A DNA stretch of 54,318 nucleotides from Lachnospiraceae bacterium. Lineage in GTDB: Bacteria; Bacillota; Clostridia; Lachnospirales; Lachnospiraceae. This document shows positions 1 through 7,105 of this stretch, in pieces; the first letter of the stretch is position 1, and each line of letters opens with the position of its first letter. A program made the translations under genes and the position numbers. The DNA is taken from positions 1 through 54,318 of the forward strand of contig JAILRH010000037.1 in the NCBI GenBank assembly GCA_024698345.1. The letters are read 5' to 3'. The notes under the pieces are model-generated. The model ran no database searches, was not told the origin of the DNA, and saw only the letters and a list, made by a program, of their open reading frames with translations.

Positions 1-117
1 CTGAAACTTTCAGAACGAGTGTACAGATGCGAGTGTGGAAATGAAATGGACAGGGACAAAAATGCTGCAATAAATATCAGGGAAGAAGCAAAAAGAATGC
101 TGATGGCATATGCATAA
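1..117 (+). pseudogene. tnpB: TnpB (IS200/IS605 OrfB) C-terminal end, cut by window edge
   Basis: The open frame entering from the window edge encodes the last 38 residues of a TnpB-type RNA-guided nuclease. It shows the end of the C-terminal zinc finger (CECG) followed by DRDKNAAINI, the RuvC-III signature in which the Asp is catalytic. The gene stops with TAA at 115-117. Whether the full gene upstream is intact cannot be judged here. It is followed by the right end of the same element. Confidence 0.88.
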
Positions 118-279
118 AAATGTCCGTAACCGGACTGAAAAAAAATCCTAAATGAGATAAATAAAAAAAGAATCGCGGGGCACGCGAGGATAGCCTGTTG
201 ATACTTGGCTCAGAAGAGTCATTGAGCAGGAAGCCCCTACTTCAAAATCATATTGATTTAAGTAGTGGGAGCATGTCAC
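1..279 (+). mobile_element. IS200/IS605-family element, right end (with probable reRNA/omega-RNA)
   Basis: Downstream of tnpB lies a GC-richer structured segment (about 170-279) ending in an imperfect hairpin with arms 234-246 and 257-269 (CCCCTACTT / AAGTAGTGGG). IS605-type elements end in such a subterminal hairpin instead of inverted repeats, and in TnpB systems the right-end transcript is the guide RNA scaffold. By family analogy the element should end a few bases after the hairpin, near 279, and the following chromosomal bases would be the guide segment. The exact boundary is inferred. Confidence 0.7.
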
Positions 280-670
280 GATACTCCTTATCATTGTTAT
301 CTAACCCTTTTTCCGCCAGGGTTATAAGATAATCGGCCCAAGTTCCTACCGTTTTGCCATGGTATATTGCGACGTCAAATCCTTTCTTTTCAATCTCTTC
401 TATTGCCTGGTTGATGCTGTCTATTGTGTTTATATCTGCCAATTCTTTTTCGAGAATATCCAAATTGTCATTTGAATATACAATTCCCTTTATCAGAGCT
501 ACACAACCGAGAGCTTTTTCAATCGGAACACTGTCTGCAACTCTTATCTCTATGTAAGTCTTGATTCTGAAATGGAAGAATCCCATTGAAATGAAATGCT
601 CAATGAGTTGTTTCTTCTTTTTATCAGTCAAGTCTTCTTTATTAATGACTGATGGATTGTATTTGTGATA
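248..670 (-). pseudogene. Glutamate-cysteine ligase remnant (C-terminal part only)
   Basis: The minus-strand frame contains RIKTYIEIRVADSVP, characteristic of the C-terminal half of glutamate-cysteine ligases of the GCS2 type, followed by a helical tail. Recognisable sequence begins near 670 (YHKYNPSVINKEDL) directly after an in-frame stop, so the N-terminal two thirds, including the ATP and glutamate sites, is missing. The TTG at 631 is only the first possible start left. The 3' end runs into the IS right end and its stop at 248-250 lies inside the terminal hairpin, so the natural C-terminus was replaced by IS sequence. It is non-functional as a ligase. Confidence 0.72.
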
Positions 671-739
671 TTATGGTAGGTATGAAATATCGTGAAGTAT
701 TATGATAATTAGAAAATTACAGTATGTGGGAGAAAATCG

Positions 740-847
740 ATGGAATTAAAGAAATTACCATATAACACTGATTACATTCTGGTAAAAGAGGGAAATTTCA
801 ATAAAGCAATGGAAATCCTGGATCGTGAAGGGTATACAGTGGTATAG
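740..847 (+). pseudogene. ACT-domain (CASTOR-type) protein with internal deletion
   Basis: A 35-residue frame begins MELKKLPYN and continues TDYILVKEGNFNKAMEIL to GYTVV. The first part resembles the N-terminus of small ACT-domain proteins and the second their C-terminal strand-helix (TDYILVKxENFxKAL). The roughly 100 residues that should lie between are absent while the frame is kept. This reads as an internally deleted gene. The alternative, a genuine microprotein, cannot be excluded; recognition is from memory of the family. Confidence 0.5.
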
Positions 848-911
848 CATTGAAGGTGAATATTTGTTGAAAATGCACACAGCAATTTGGCAGCGCAAGA
901 GGAATAATACA

Positions 912-1304
912 ATGAGCAAAATAAATCTTAGACCTCATCATTTGTTGTGTATCCAGAAATATACCGGACATGGGTACGATGAGAATTTTACAAATAATAT
1001 GAATAAGCTTGTAGAGGCAATCAGAACAAATCCTGATTATAGAGTGGAGCTTGTAGAGGGAGGAGACAGATTATGTGCATCTTGTCCCGATTTTACCGAG
1101 GGGAAATGTAAAGAAGTAGACAAGGTGAAAAGCATGGATGAAAAAGTGCTAAAAGTCTGTGAGTTTTCTTATGGTGATGCAGATAGTTGGAATAGTTTTT
1201 CTAAAGTTGCAGCAGGTATATTTGACACACCACAGTTTGAAGAGATATGCGGTACCTGCCAGTGGGTAGAGCTGTGCAGGAACACGCAGATAGTGAGAAA
1301 ATAA
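912..1304 (+). CDS. DUF1284 domain protein (RPHHLLC family)
   Basis: A 130-residue protein that opens with LRPHHLLCIQ, the signature of the DUF1284 family. It has two cysteine groups, LCASCPDFTEGKC near residues 57-69 and ICGTCQWVELC near 114-124, suggesting a bound metal or Fe-S cluster; the biochemical function is unknown. The frame is open further upstream, but the ATG at 912 has AAGAGGAA 10 bases before it and begins at the family N-terminus. It is the only gene in the first 1.6 kb that looks complete, and has no operon partner. Confidence 0.78.
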   Translation: MSKINLRPHHLLCIQKYTGHGYDENFTNNMNKLVEAIRTNPDYRVELVEGGDRLCASCPDFTEGKCKEVDKVKSMDEKVLKVCEFSYGDADSWNSFSKVAAGIFDTPQFEEICGTCQWVELCRNTQIVRK

Positions 1305-1356
1305 TCTGTGAAGGTTTCGCAGTAATGCTAGAAAGATTGTCTTGAATATGAGTGCA

Positions 1357-1587
1357 TTAGCCACCGAGAGTTACATCCTGGTGGTTATACCATTTTAGTG
1401 CATTGACAAAATCATCCCTTTTAAAATCAGGCCACAGAGTATCTACGGAATAAAAATCGGCGTAGACACTCTGAATTGGAAGGAGACCTGATAGTCTGTT
1501 GTGCCCGCCCTTTTTATGAAGATTATTACTAACTGCCCAGCGGCGATTGCCATCAGGGATAATTGCTATGTGGTTTGGAAGATGCAT
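1357..1587 (-). pseudogene. Prenyl-diphosphate synthase (UppS-like) with internal deletion
   Basis: Residues 1-30 match the start of cis-prenyltransferases of the UppS superfamily (NHIAIIPDGNRRWA; the Asp binds Mg-diphosphate). Residues 33-76 match the C-terminus of the same subfamily (RLSGLLPIQSVYADFY ... WPDFKRDDFVNALKWY). The central 130-150 residues, with most of the hydrophobic tunnel, are absent without loss of frame. A normal member has about 220-250 residues; this has 76. The start at 1587 is chosen because it begins the family N-terminus. Certainly inactive as a synthase. Confidence 0.75.
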
Positions 1588-1770
1588 AATGTCTCCTTTC
1601 GTTTTATAGACGCAGAAGCTATTGCACTGCTTTCTATATTTTATAAACACAGATGTGATAACACCGTCTTTCATTCAATTATTATTTCCAATTATTGTAA
1701 AGTTAATCGAGTGAATTTTGAATAAATTGTGGTAAAATCAATAAATAGTAAATAAGATTAATTCGGTAGA

Positions 1771-1799
1771 TTTACAAATCTTCGATATAGGGTTATAAT
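1771..1799 (+). promoter_or_regulatory. Sigma-A type promoter of the thi operon
   Basis: TTTACA at 1771-1776 and a perfect TATAAT at 1794-1799 are separated by 17 bases. Transcription would start near 1806, leaving a leader of about 260 bases that carries the repeats and the TPP riboswitch before thiD. Confidence 0.65.
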
Positions 1800-1817
1800 T
1801 CAACGAGAAACAAAACT

Positions 1818-1872
1818 CATAAGTGAGATTTGGATATCACATAAGTGAGATACATATATCGCGTAAGTGAGT
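1818..1872 (+). repeat. Three 11-bp direct repeats at exact 22-bp spacing
   Basis: CATAAGTGAGA occurs at 1818-1828 and 1840-1850, and a variant CGTAAGTGAGT at 1862-1872. Starts are exactly 22 bp apart, two helical turns. They lie in the transcribed leader between the promoter and the TPP riboswitch. They may be a protein-binding array or simply another of the short tandem repeats seen elsewhere in the window. Confidence 0.75.
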
Positions 1873-1882
1873 CTTAAATATT

Positions 1883-1964
1883 GGGAGCTGGGGCTTGACC
1901 CGGCTGAGAGGGGATGTAATCATCCCGACCGTACCTGATTTGGATAATGCCAACGTAGGGATAT
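1883..1964 (+). ncRNA. TPP riboswitch (THI element)
   Basis: The leader contains the conserved thi-box blocks in order: GGGAGCTGGGGCTTGACCC, GGCTGAGAGG, ACCGTACCTGATTTGGATAA, then TGCCAACGTAGGGA. CTGAGA contacts the pyrimidine of thiamine pyrophosphate and ACCTGAT..GGATAAT..CAACGTAGGGA forms the diphosphate arm. It controls thiD-thiC, repressing when TPP is abundant. Confidence 0.95.
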
Positions 1965-2007
1965 ATAGGTGATTGTATAAGTTCATTTGTATATAGGTAG
2001 TAGTGTG

Positions 2008-2036
2008 GGCATATCCGGTTAGGGTATGCCTTTAAT
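2008..2036 (+). terminator. Probable riboswitch expression-platform hairpin
   Basis: A 9-bp stem (GGCATATCC at 2008-2016 with GGGTATGCC at 2022-2030) is followed by TTTAATATT. Its place between the aptamer and thiD fits a TPP-induced terminator. The U-run is short, so termination may be weak. Confidence 0.55.
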
Positions 2037-2066
2037 ATTAAATACATTAATAAAGTGAGGATGCGT

Positions 2067-2900
2067 ATGAAGACTGCATTGACAATTGCCGGGAGTGATT
2101 CCGGTGGCGGCGCGGGAGTTCAGGCTGATTTGAAAACAATGCTCGTTCACAGAGTATATGGTATGAGTGTAATCACAGCGTTGACAGCGCAGAATACAAC
2201 AGGAGTATCAGATGTATTTCCGGTTTCACCTGAGTTTCTTGCTGAAGAATTAGACAGCGTATTTACAGACATATTTCCTGATGCAGTGAAGATAGGAATG
2301 CTTGGAAATGAGGCGTTGATGAAAGTTGTATGTAACAAATTGAAAACGTACCATCCGAATAATATAGTAGTTGACCCGGTTATGGTTTCCACAAGTGGAA
2401 CAGTGCTAACATCAAATGCCGCAATAGAACTTGTAAAAACTGAGTTGTTTCCAAAGGCATATGTGATTACGCCAAATATTCCCGAGGCAGAGCTGTTGAC
2501 AGGAATGAAGATTAGAAATAAAGAAGATGTGGTTGAGGCGGCAACTCTCTTAAGCGAAATGTATGAGAAGACGGCTGTACTTATAAAGGGAGGACATGCA
2601 ATAGAAGGAGCAGATGACTTTCTTCTATACAATGAGATAAGCAAGCCAGACTGTATCACTAAAAAACACATTTGGATTAATGGCGACAAAATAGAATGTG
2701 AAAATAATCATGGAACCGGGTGTACACTTTCATCTGCCATAGCATCAAATCTTGCAAACGGCATGAGTGTTGTGGAAGCGGTGACCAGGGCAAAGAGATA
2801 TGTTGAGTGTCTGATGCGCTCAGGGCTGAATCTTGGAAAAGGCAATGGACCACTTGACCATGGAGCAGTGCTTGGGTATGATTGGTTATCGCGCTGTTAG
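2067..2900 (+). CDS. thiD: Hydroxymethylpyrimidine (phosphate) kinase ThiD
   Basis: This ribokinase-fold enzyme phosphorylates HMP and HMP-P to HMP-PP for thiamine synthesis. The N-terminus TALTIAGSDSGGGAGVQADLKT is the ThiD substrate-binding signature and NNHGTGCTLSSAIAS near residue 213 is the anion-hole/catalytic motif (the Cys and the GTGC loop). At 277 residues it has normal length. GTG 2055, ATG 2061 and ATG 2067 are all in frame; 2067 is preferred because GTGAGG sits at a good distance. It heads the riboswitch-controlled operon with thiC about 100 bases downstream. ThiE and ThiM are not in the window. Confidence 0.95.
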   Translation: MKTALTIAGSDSGGGAGVQADLKTMLVHRVYGMSVITALTAQNTTGVSDVFPVSPEFLAEELDSVFTDIFPDAVKIGMLGNEALMKVVCNKLKTYHPNNIVVDPVMVSTSGTVLTSNAAIELVKTELFPKAYVITPNIPEAELLTGMKIRNKEDVVEAATLLSEMYEKTAVLIKGGHAIEGADDFLLYNEISKPDCITKKHIWINGDKIECENNHGTGCTLSSAIASNLANGMSVVEAVTRAKRYVECLMRSGLNLGKGNGPLDHGAVLGYDWLSRC

Positions 2901-3002
2901 TAAGAAAACTCCATCCGACACAGTAGGTTGTGAGTAGTTCGTAGATGAATGATAATATTACATTAATAATATAGAATAAATATAAAAATCGGAGGAAATA
3001 TA

Positions 3003-4322
3003 ATGGGAAATAATGTAGAGTATACAACACAGATGGATGCAGCAAGAAAAGGGATTGTGACAGAACAAATAAAAACAGTTGCAGAAAAAGAAAATATGCC
3101 TGTTGATAAGCTGATGCAGCTTGTGGCAGAGGGAAAGGTTGCAATACCTGCAAATAAGAACCACAAATCACTCAATCCTGAAGGTGTTGGCAGTATGCTT
3201 AGAACTAAGATAAATGTAAATCTTGGAATATCAAGAGACTGCAAGGATTACGATATTGAAATGCAGAAGGTTATGAGTGCCGTTAATATGGGAGCAGAGG
3301 CAATAATGGATCTCTCAAGTCATGGGAATACTCAGCCATTCAGACAGAAACTGACAAGTGAATGTCCTGCCATGATTGGAACAGTTCCTGTATATGACAG
3401 TGTCATCCATTATCAGAGAGACCTTGCAACACTCACAGCAAAAGACTTTATCGATGTTGTAAGACTTCATGCTGAAGACGGTGTCGACTTTGTGACACTT
3501 CATTGTGGAATAACAAGAAAAACAATCGAGCAGATTAAGAAACATAAACGTAAGATGAACATCGTAAGTCGTGGTGGAAGCCTCGTGTTTGCATGGATGA
3601 GCATGACAGGTGAGGAAAATCCATTCTATGAATACTATGATGAGATTCTCGATATCTGTGAACAGTACGATGTGACAGTATCTCTTGGAGATGCCTGCAG
3701 ACCGGGATGTCTTGCAGATGCTACAGATGTGTGTCAGATAGAAGAACTGGTAAGACTTGGTGAACTTACAAAGAAAGCATGGGATCATAATGTTCAGGTA
3801 ATGGTTGAGGGCCCGGGTCATGTGCCAATGGACCAGATTGCAGCAAACATGAAGGTGCAGCAGACAATCTGTATGGGAGCGCCATTCTACGTACTTGGAC
3901 CACTCGTAACAGATATAGCACCGGGATATGACCATATTACATCGGCAATAGGTGGTGCAATCGCAGCAATGAACGGAGCAGCGTTCCTCTGCTACGTAAC
4001 ACCTGCAGAACACCTTGCACTTCCAAATGTAGAAGATGTAAAACAGGGAATAGTTGCATCAAAGATAGCAGCTCATGCAGCAGATATTGCGAAGGGAATA
4101 CCGGGAGCAAGAGATATAGATGATAAGATGGCCGATGCAAGAAGAAACCTTGACTGGGATGCACAGTTTGATTGTGCGATAGATCCTGAAACTGCAAAGC
4201 ACATCAGAGATGACAGGTTGCCGGAGGACGATCACAGCGATACATGCAGTATGTGCGGAAAATTCTGTGCTGTAAGAAGCATGAACAAAGCACTTTCAGG
4301 AGAACACATCGACATTTTATAG
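3003..4322 (+). CDS. thiC: Phosphomethylpyrimidine synthase ThiC
   Basis: This radical-SAM enzyme converts aminoimidazole ribotide to HMP-P, the first step of the pyrimidine branch. Its 439 residues match the short clostridial form. Visible signatures are [13 protein letters not shown]-like ([13 protein letters not shown]), [40 protein letters not shown] and [19 protein letters not shown]. The C-terminal cluster motif reads CSMCGKFC, i.e. CX2CX3C, one residue shorter than the textbook CX2CX4C; I believe this spacing also occurs in clostridial homologues. AGGAGG-like GGAGGAAATATA precedes the ATG. It makes the substrate for ThiD and shares its riboswitch. Confidence 0.97.
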   Translation: MGNNVEYTTQMDAARKGIVTEQIKTVAEKENMPVDKLMQLVAEGKVAIPANKNHKSLNPEGVGSMLRTKINVNLGISRDCKDYDIEMQKVMSAVNMGAEAIMDLSSHGNTQPFRQKLTSECPAMIGTVPVYDSVIHYQRDLATLTAKDFIDVVRLHAEDGVDFVTLHCGITRKTIEQIKKHKRKMNIVSRGGSLVFAWMSMTGEENPFYEYYDEILDICEQYDVTVSLGDACRPGCLADATDVCQIEELVRLGELTKKAWDHNVQVMVEGPGHVPMDQIAANMKVQQTICMGAPFYVLGPLVTDIAPGYDHITSAIGGAIAAMNGAAFLCYVTPAEHLALPNVEDVKQGIVASKIAAHAADIAKGIPGARDIDDKMADARRNLDWDAQFDCAIDPETAKHIRDDRLPEDDHSDTCSMCGKFCAVRSMNKALSGEHIDIL

Positions 4323-4358
4323 AATTTCAAAATAAAAATAGAAAAAAGTTCTTTAACG

Positions 4359-4411
4359 ATATCCCGACAGATATTATAATTTAATTATATGTTTGTCGGG
4401 ATATTTTTATT
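4359..4411 (+). terminator. Intrinsic terminator after thiC
   Basis: ATATCCCGACA at 4359-4369 pairs perfectly with TGTCGGGATAT at 4394-4404, followed by TTTTTATTT. The loop is 24 bases. It closes the thiamine operon. Confidence 0.88.
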
Positions 4412-4452
4412 TCATTGGGAAGTTCAAAGAACTTTCCTGTGAAATAAAAATG

Positions 4453-4521
4453 CTTTGCAAGATGACTCCAACTTCAAGCCTTTGAACTCAGCGAAGATGG
4501 ATTCTGAGTCTGCAAGCAAAG
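4453..4521 (+). other. Imperfect hairpin in the larB leader
   Basis: CTTTGCAAGATGACTC (4453-4468) pairs with GAGTCTGCAAGCAAAG (4506-4521) in 12 of 16 positions, around an inner segment with further complementarity (CTTC / GAAG). It has no U-run, so it is not a simple terminator. It does not match a riboswitch class I know. The larB ribosome binding site (AGAGGAA) lies 20 bases downstream. Confidence 0.4.
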
Positions 4522-4551
4522 AGTAAAAAAGAACAGTATCAGAGGAATAAT

Positions 4552-5298
4552 ATGGAACAATCAGAAATAATTAATTTGTTAAATGAAGTTAAAGATGGAA
4601 AAATTAGTGTTGAAGAGGCTATGTTATCTATAAAAAAGCAACCAATAGAAGATCTCGGCTTTGCAAAACTTGATCTTCACAGGGGACTTCGCCAGGGAGT
4701 TGCCGAAGTTGTCTACGGTGCATCAAAAACTCCTGAGCAGATCAGGGATATAACAAATACCCTTCTCGCAAATGGCCAAAAGACAGTGCTTATCACAAGA
4801 ATGAGTAAAGAGGCAGCAGTCTGCATGTCAGATGTTGAGGGATTTACATATGATGAGATGAGCCGTATTGGGATTGCAGGCGAGATTCCAAAGCCTTCAG
4901 GCAAGGGAAAGATAGTGATTGCAACCGGTGGAACCAGCGATATGCCGGTGGCAGAAGAAGCGGCTCTCACAGCTGTGGCCTTGGGTAATGAGGTTGAAAG
5001 AATTTACGATGTTGGAGTTGCAGGAATACACAGACTGTTGAGCCACATGGATGAGATAATGAGCGCAAGTGTAATAATAGCAATAGCAGGAATGGAAGGG
5101 GCCCTTGCCAGTGTTATTGGGGGCATAGCAGACTGTCCGGTAATTGCAGTGCCAACCAGTGTGGGATACGGCGCAGCATTTGAAGGATTGTCAGCACTGC
5201 TTTCCATGCTTAATTCCTGTGCCAGTGGAGTCACAGTAGTTAATATAGATAACGGTTTTGGAGCAGCGTATACAGCAAGCATGATAAATCACAAATGA
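4552..5298 (+). CDS. larB: LarB, pyridinium-3,5-biscarboxylate mononucleotide synthase
   Basis: LarB carboxylates and hydrolyses nicotinic acid adenine dinucleotide, starting synthesis of the nickel-pincer nucleotide cofactor used by lactate racemase and related enzymes. The 248 residues are full length. The N-terminal helical part (EIINLLNEVKDGKISVEEA) and LDLHRGLRQGVAEVVYGASK are typical. The C-terminal PurE-like core shows IVIATGGTSDMPVAEEA, YDVGVAGIHRLL, IAIAGMEGALASVIGG and PTSVGYGAAF. It sits immediately upstream of larC. LarE and LarA are absent from this window. Confidence 0.95.
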   Translation: MEQSEIINLLNEVKDGKISVEEAMLSIKKQPIEDLGFAKLDLHRGLRQGVAEVVYGASKTPEQIRDITNTLLANGQKTVLITRMSKEAAVCMSDVEGFTYDEMSRIGIAGEIPKPSGKGKIVIATGGTSDMPVAEEAALTAVALGNEVERIYDVGVAGIHRLLSHMDEIMSASVIIAIAGMEGALASVIGGIADCPVIAVPTSVGYGAAFEGLSALLSMLNSCASGVTVVNIDNGFGAAYTASMINHK

Positions 5299-5300
5299 AA

Positions 5301-5390
5301 GCAGAATAGTGCAGATGAAATCAGAATAATGCAGATGAAAGCAGAATAGTGCAGATGAAAGCAGAATAGTGCAGATGAGTGCAGAATAAT
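5301..5390 (+). repeat. 20-bp tandem repeat, about 4.5 copies, after larB stop
   Basis: The unit GCAGAATAGTGCAGATGAAA is repeated at 5301, 5321 (two changes), 5341 and 5361 with half a unit at 5381. The array starts 3 bases after the larB stop and ends about 45 bases before the larC start. The unit length is not a multiple of three and the array is not coding. Confidence 0.92.
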
Positions 5391-5436
5391 GAATAATAGT
5401 CATATGGTTTTGAATATATAAGAAAGGGAGAGAAAA

Positions 5437-6918
5437 ATGAAGACGTTATATATAGAATGCAATATGGGAGCAGCAGGGGATATGCTTACAGCGGCATTGC
5501 TTGATCTAGTTCCTGATAGAGATGAAACAGTAAATAAGATAAATAGTTTTGGAATTCCGGGAGTTGAAGTGTCTGCAGAGACGTCGGTAAAATGTGGAAT
5601 TACAGGAACCGGAGTGTCGGTACGTGTAAACGGAGTGGAAGAAATCAGCGAAGATGTTGATGTGCATGACCGCAATCACGACCACAATCACGACCACAAT
5701 CACGACCACAATCATGACCATGACCACGAACATGAGCACGACCATGAGCACGGCCACGACCATGACCATGACCATGAGCACAGCCATGACCACGACCACG
5801 ACCACGAGCATAGCCATGACCATGAGCACGGCCACGACCACGACCATGAGCACGGCCATGAACATGACCATGAGCACGGCCACGACCATGACCATGAGCA
5901 TAGCCACGACCATGAGCACGGCCATGACCACAGTCATCCACACACACATCATCATCACACAGGAATGTACGAAGTGAAACATATAATAGAAGAAATGGAT
6001 ATTCCAAATAAGGTCAAAGAAGATGCCATTGCAGTGTATGGGCTGATTGCAGAAGCAGAATCAAAGGCACACGGAAAATCTGTGGATGAGATTCATTTTC
6101 ATGAAGTGGGCAATAAAGATGCAATAGCTGACATAGTAAATGTCTGCTACCTTATAAATAAAATGGCACCGGACAAAATTGTAGTATCACCGGTTCATGT
6201 TGGAAGCGGACAGGTCAGATGCGCCCATGGAATATTGCCGGTACCTGCGCCTGCAACAGCACATATTCTGAAAGGCGTTCCAATTTACGGAGGAAGGGTG
6301 CGGGGAGAACTGTGTACTCCTACAGGCGCAGCTCTTCTCAAACATTTTGCCGATTCATTTGGTGATATGCCGATAATGAATGTCACTGCAATTGGGTATG
6401 GCATGGGCAAGAAAGATTTTGAAGATGCAAACTGTGTCAGAGTCATGATGGGCGAAACTGAGGATAAGACAAAAGAAATATATGAGTTGAATTGCAATAT
6501 TGATGACATGTCAGGGGAAGCAATTGGGTATGCAGTAAGCAATCTTATTGAAAAGGGAGCTTTGGATGCGTTTACCACCCCTGTTTACATGAAAAAGAAT
6601 CGTCCCGGAATTAAACTGACAGTTTTGTGCAGAGAAGAAAATAGAGCGGAAATGGTCAGAGAGATATTTGCATGTACCGGAACCATAGGAATAAGACAAC
6701 ACAAATGCGAGAGATATGAACTCGAAAGAAGTATAAGGAAGGTTTCTACATCTTTTGGAGAGATTAGCATAAAGGAAGTATCAGGGATTGGGACTAAACG
6801 CTCAAAGATTGAGGCTGATGACATTGTACGAATAGCAAAGGAAAATGGAAAATCTTTTGAAGAAGTAAGCAAAATGTTGACAGAGGAAATACAGAAACGT
6901 TACGGAAATGAGAACTAA
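5437..6918 (+). CDS. larC: LarC, nickel-insertion protein with large His-rich domain
   Basis: LarC is the CTP-dependent cyclometallase that puts nickel into the pincer cofactor made by LarB and LarE. The N-terminal signature MKTLYIECNMGAAGDMLTAA and the later blocks DEIHFHEVGNKDAIADIVNV, PVPAPATAHILKG, GELCTPTGAALLKHF and LNCNIDDMSGEAIGYA are diagnostic. Residues about 77-178 are an insertion in which His alternates with Asp, Glu, Asn, Gly or Ser: about 50 His in 100 residues, likely nickel binding or storage. Some LarC genes need a ribosomal frameshift (LarC1/LarC2); here one continuous frame of 493 codons encodes both parts. The start has an AAAGGGAGAG ribosome binding site. Confidence 0.96.
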   Translation: MKTLYIECNMGAAGDMLTAALLDLVPDRDETVNKINSFGIPGVEVSAETSVKCGITGTGVSVRVNGVEEISEDVDVHDRNHDHNHDHNHDHNHDHDHEHEHDHEHGHDHDHDHEHSHDHDHDHEHSHDHEHGHDHDHEHGHEHDHEHGHDHDHEHSHDHEHGHDHSHPHTHHHHTGMYEVKHIIEEMDIPNKVKEDAIAVYGLIAEAESKAHGKSVDEIHFHEVGNKDAIADIVNVCYLINKMAPDKIVVSPVHVGSGQVRCAHGILPVPAPATAHILKGVPIYGGRVRGELCTPTGAALLKHFADSFGDMPIMNVTAIGYGMGKKDFEDANCVRVMMGETEDKTKEIYELNCNIDDMSGEAIGYAVSNLIEKGALDAFTTPVYMKKNRPGIKLTVLCREENRAEMVREIFACTGTIGIRQHKCERYELERSIRKVSTSFGEISIKEVSGIGTKRSKIEADDIVRIAKENGKSFEEVSKMLTEEIQKRYGNEN

Positions 6919-7105
6919 ACAAATACATGTCAAAGTTTTTTCGTTATATAGATTAGTAAGGATAATTAAATATAATAAAAGATAATTAAAGAGATTTTGG
7001 AATAAACCAATTTTGCAATTGAAATCTGAATAAAAAAGGAGTATCATTGAACACGGTGTCTCAAAAAGTAAGATACCAAATAATTAAATGGAGGATATTT
7101 TTTTG

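Noticed and set aside
2147-4197. Long minus-strand open frames opposite thiD and thiC
   Set aside because: Shadows of two well-conserved genes with clear family motifs; no ribosome binding sites or known domains.
3003-4322. ThiC with a defective Fe-S motif (CX2CX3C)
   Set aside because: Sequence around the motif is otherwise canonical and I recall the same spacing in clostridial ThiC; no frameshift is needed.
4413-4551. Possible NiCo riboswitch upstream of larB
   Set aside because: A nickel-responsive leader would fit, but the sequence lacks the conserved GC-rich internal loops of the NiCo (czcD) class.
5301-5390. Tandem 20-bp repeat as a CRISPR array
   Set aside because: Units are directly adjacent with no spacers and no cas genes are present.
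5506-6007. Long open frames on both strands across the His-rich part of larC
   Set aside because: They are caused by the alternating CAY/GAY repeat of LarC; other frames give Met/Val, Thr or Arg/Gly repeats without ribosome binding sites.
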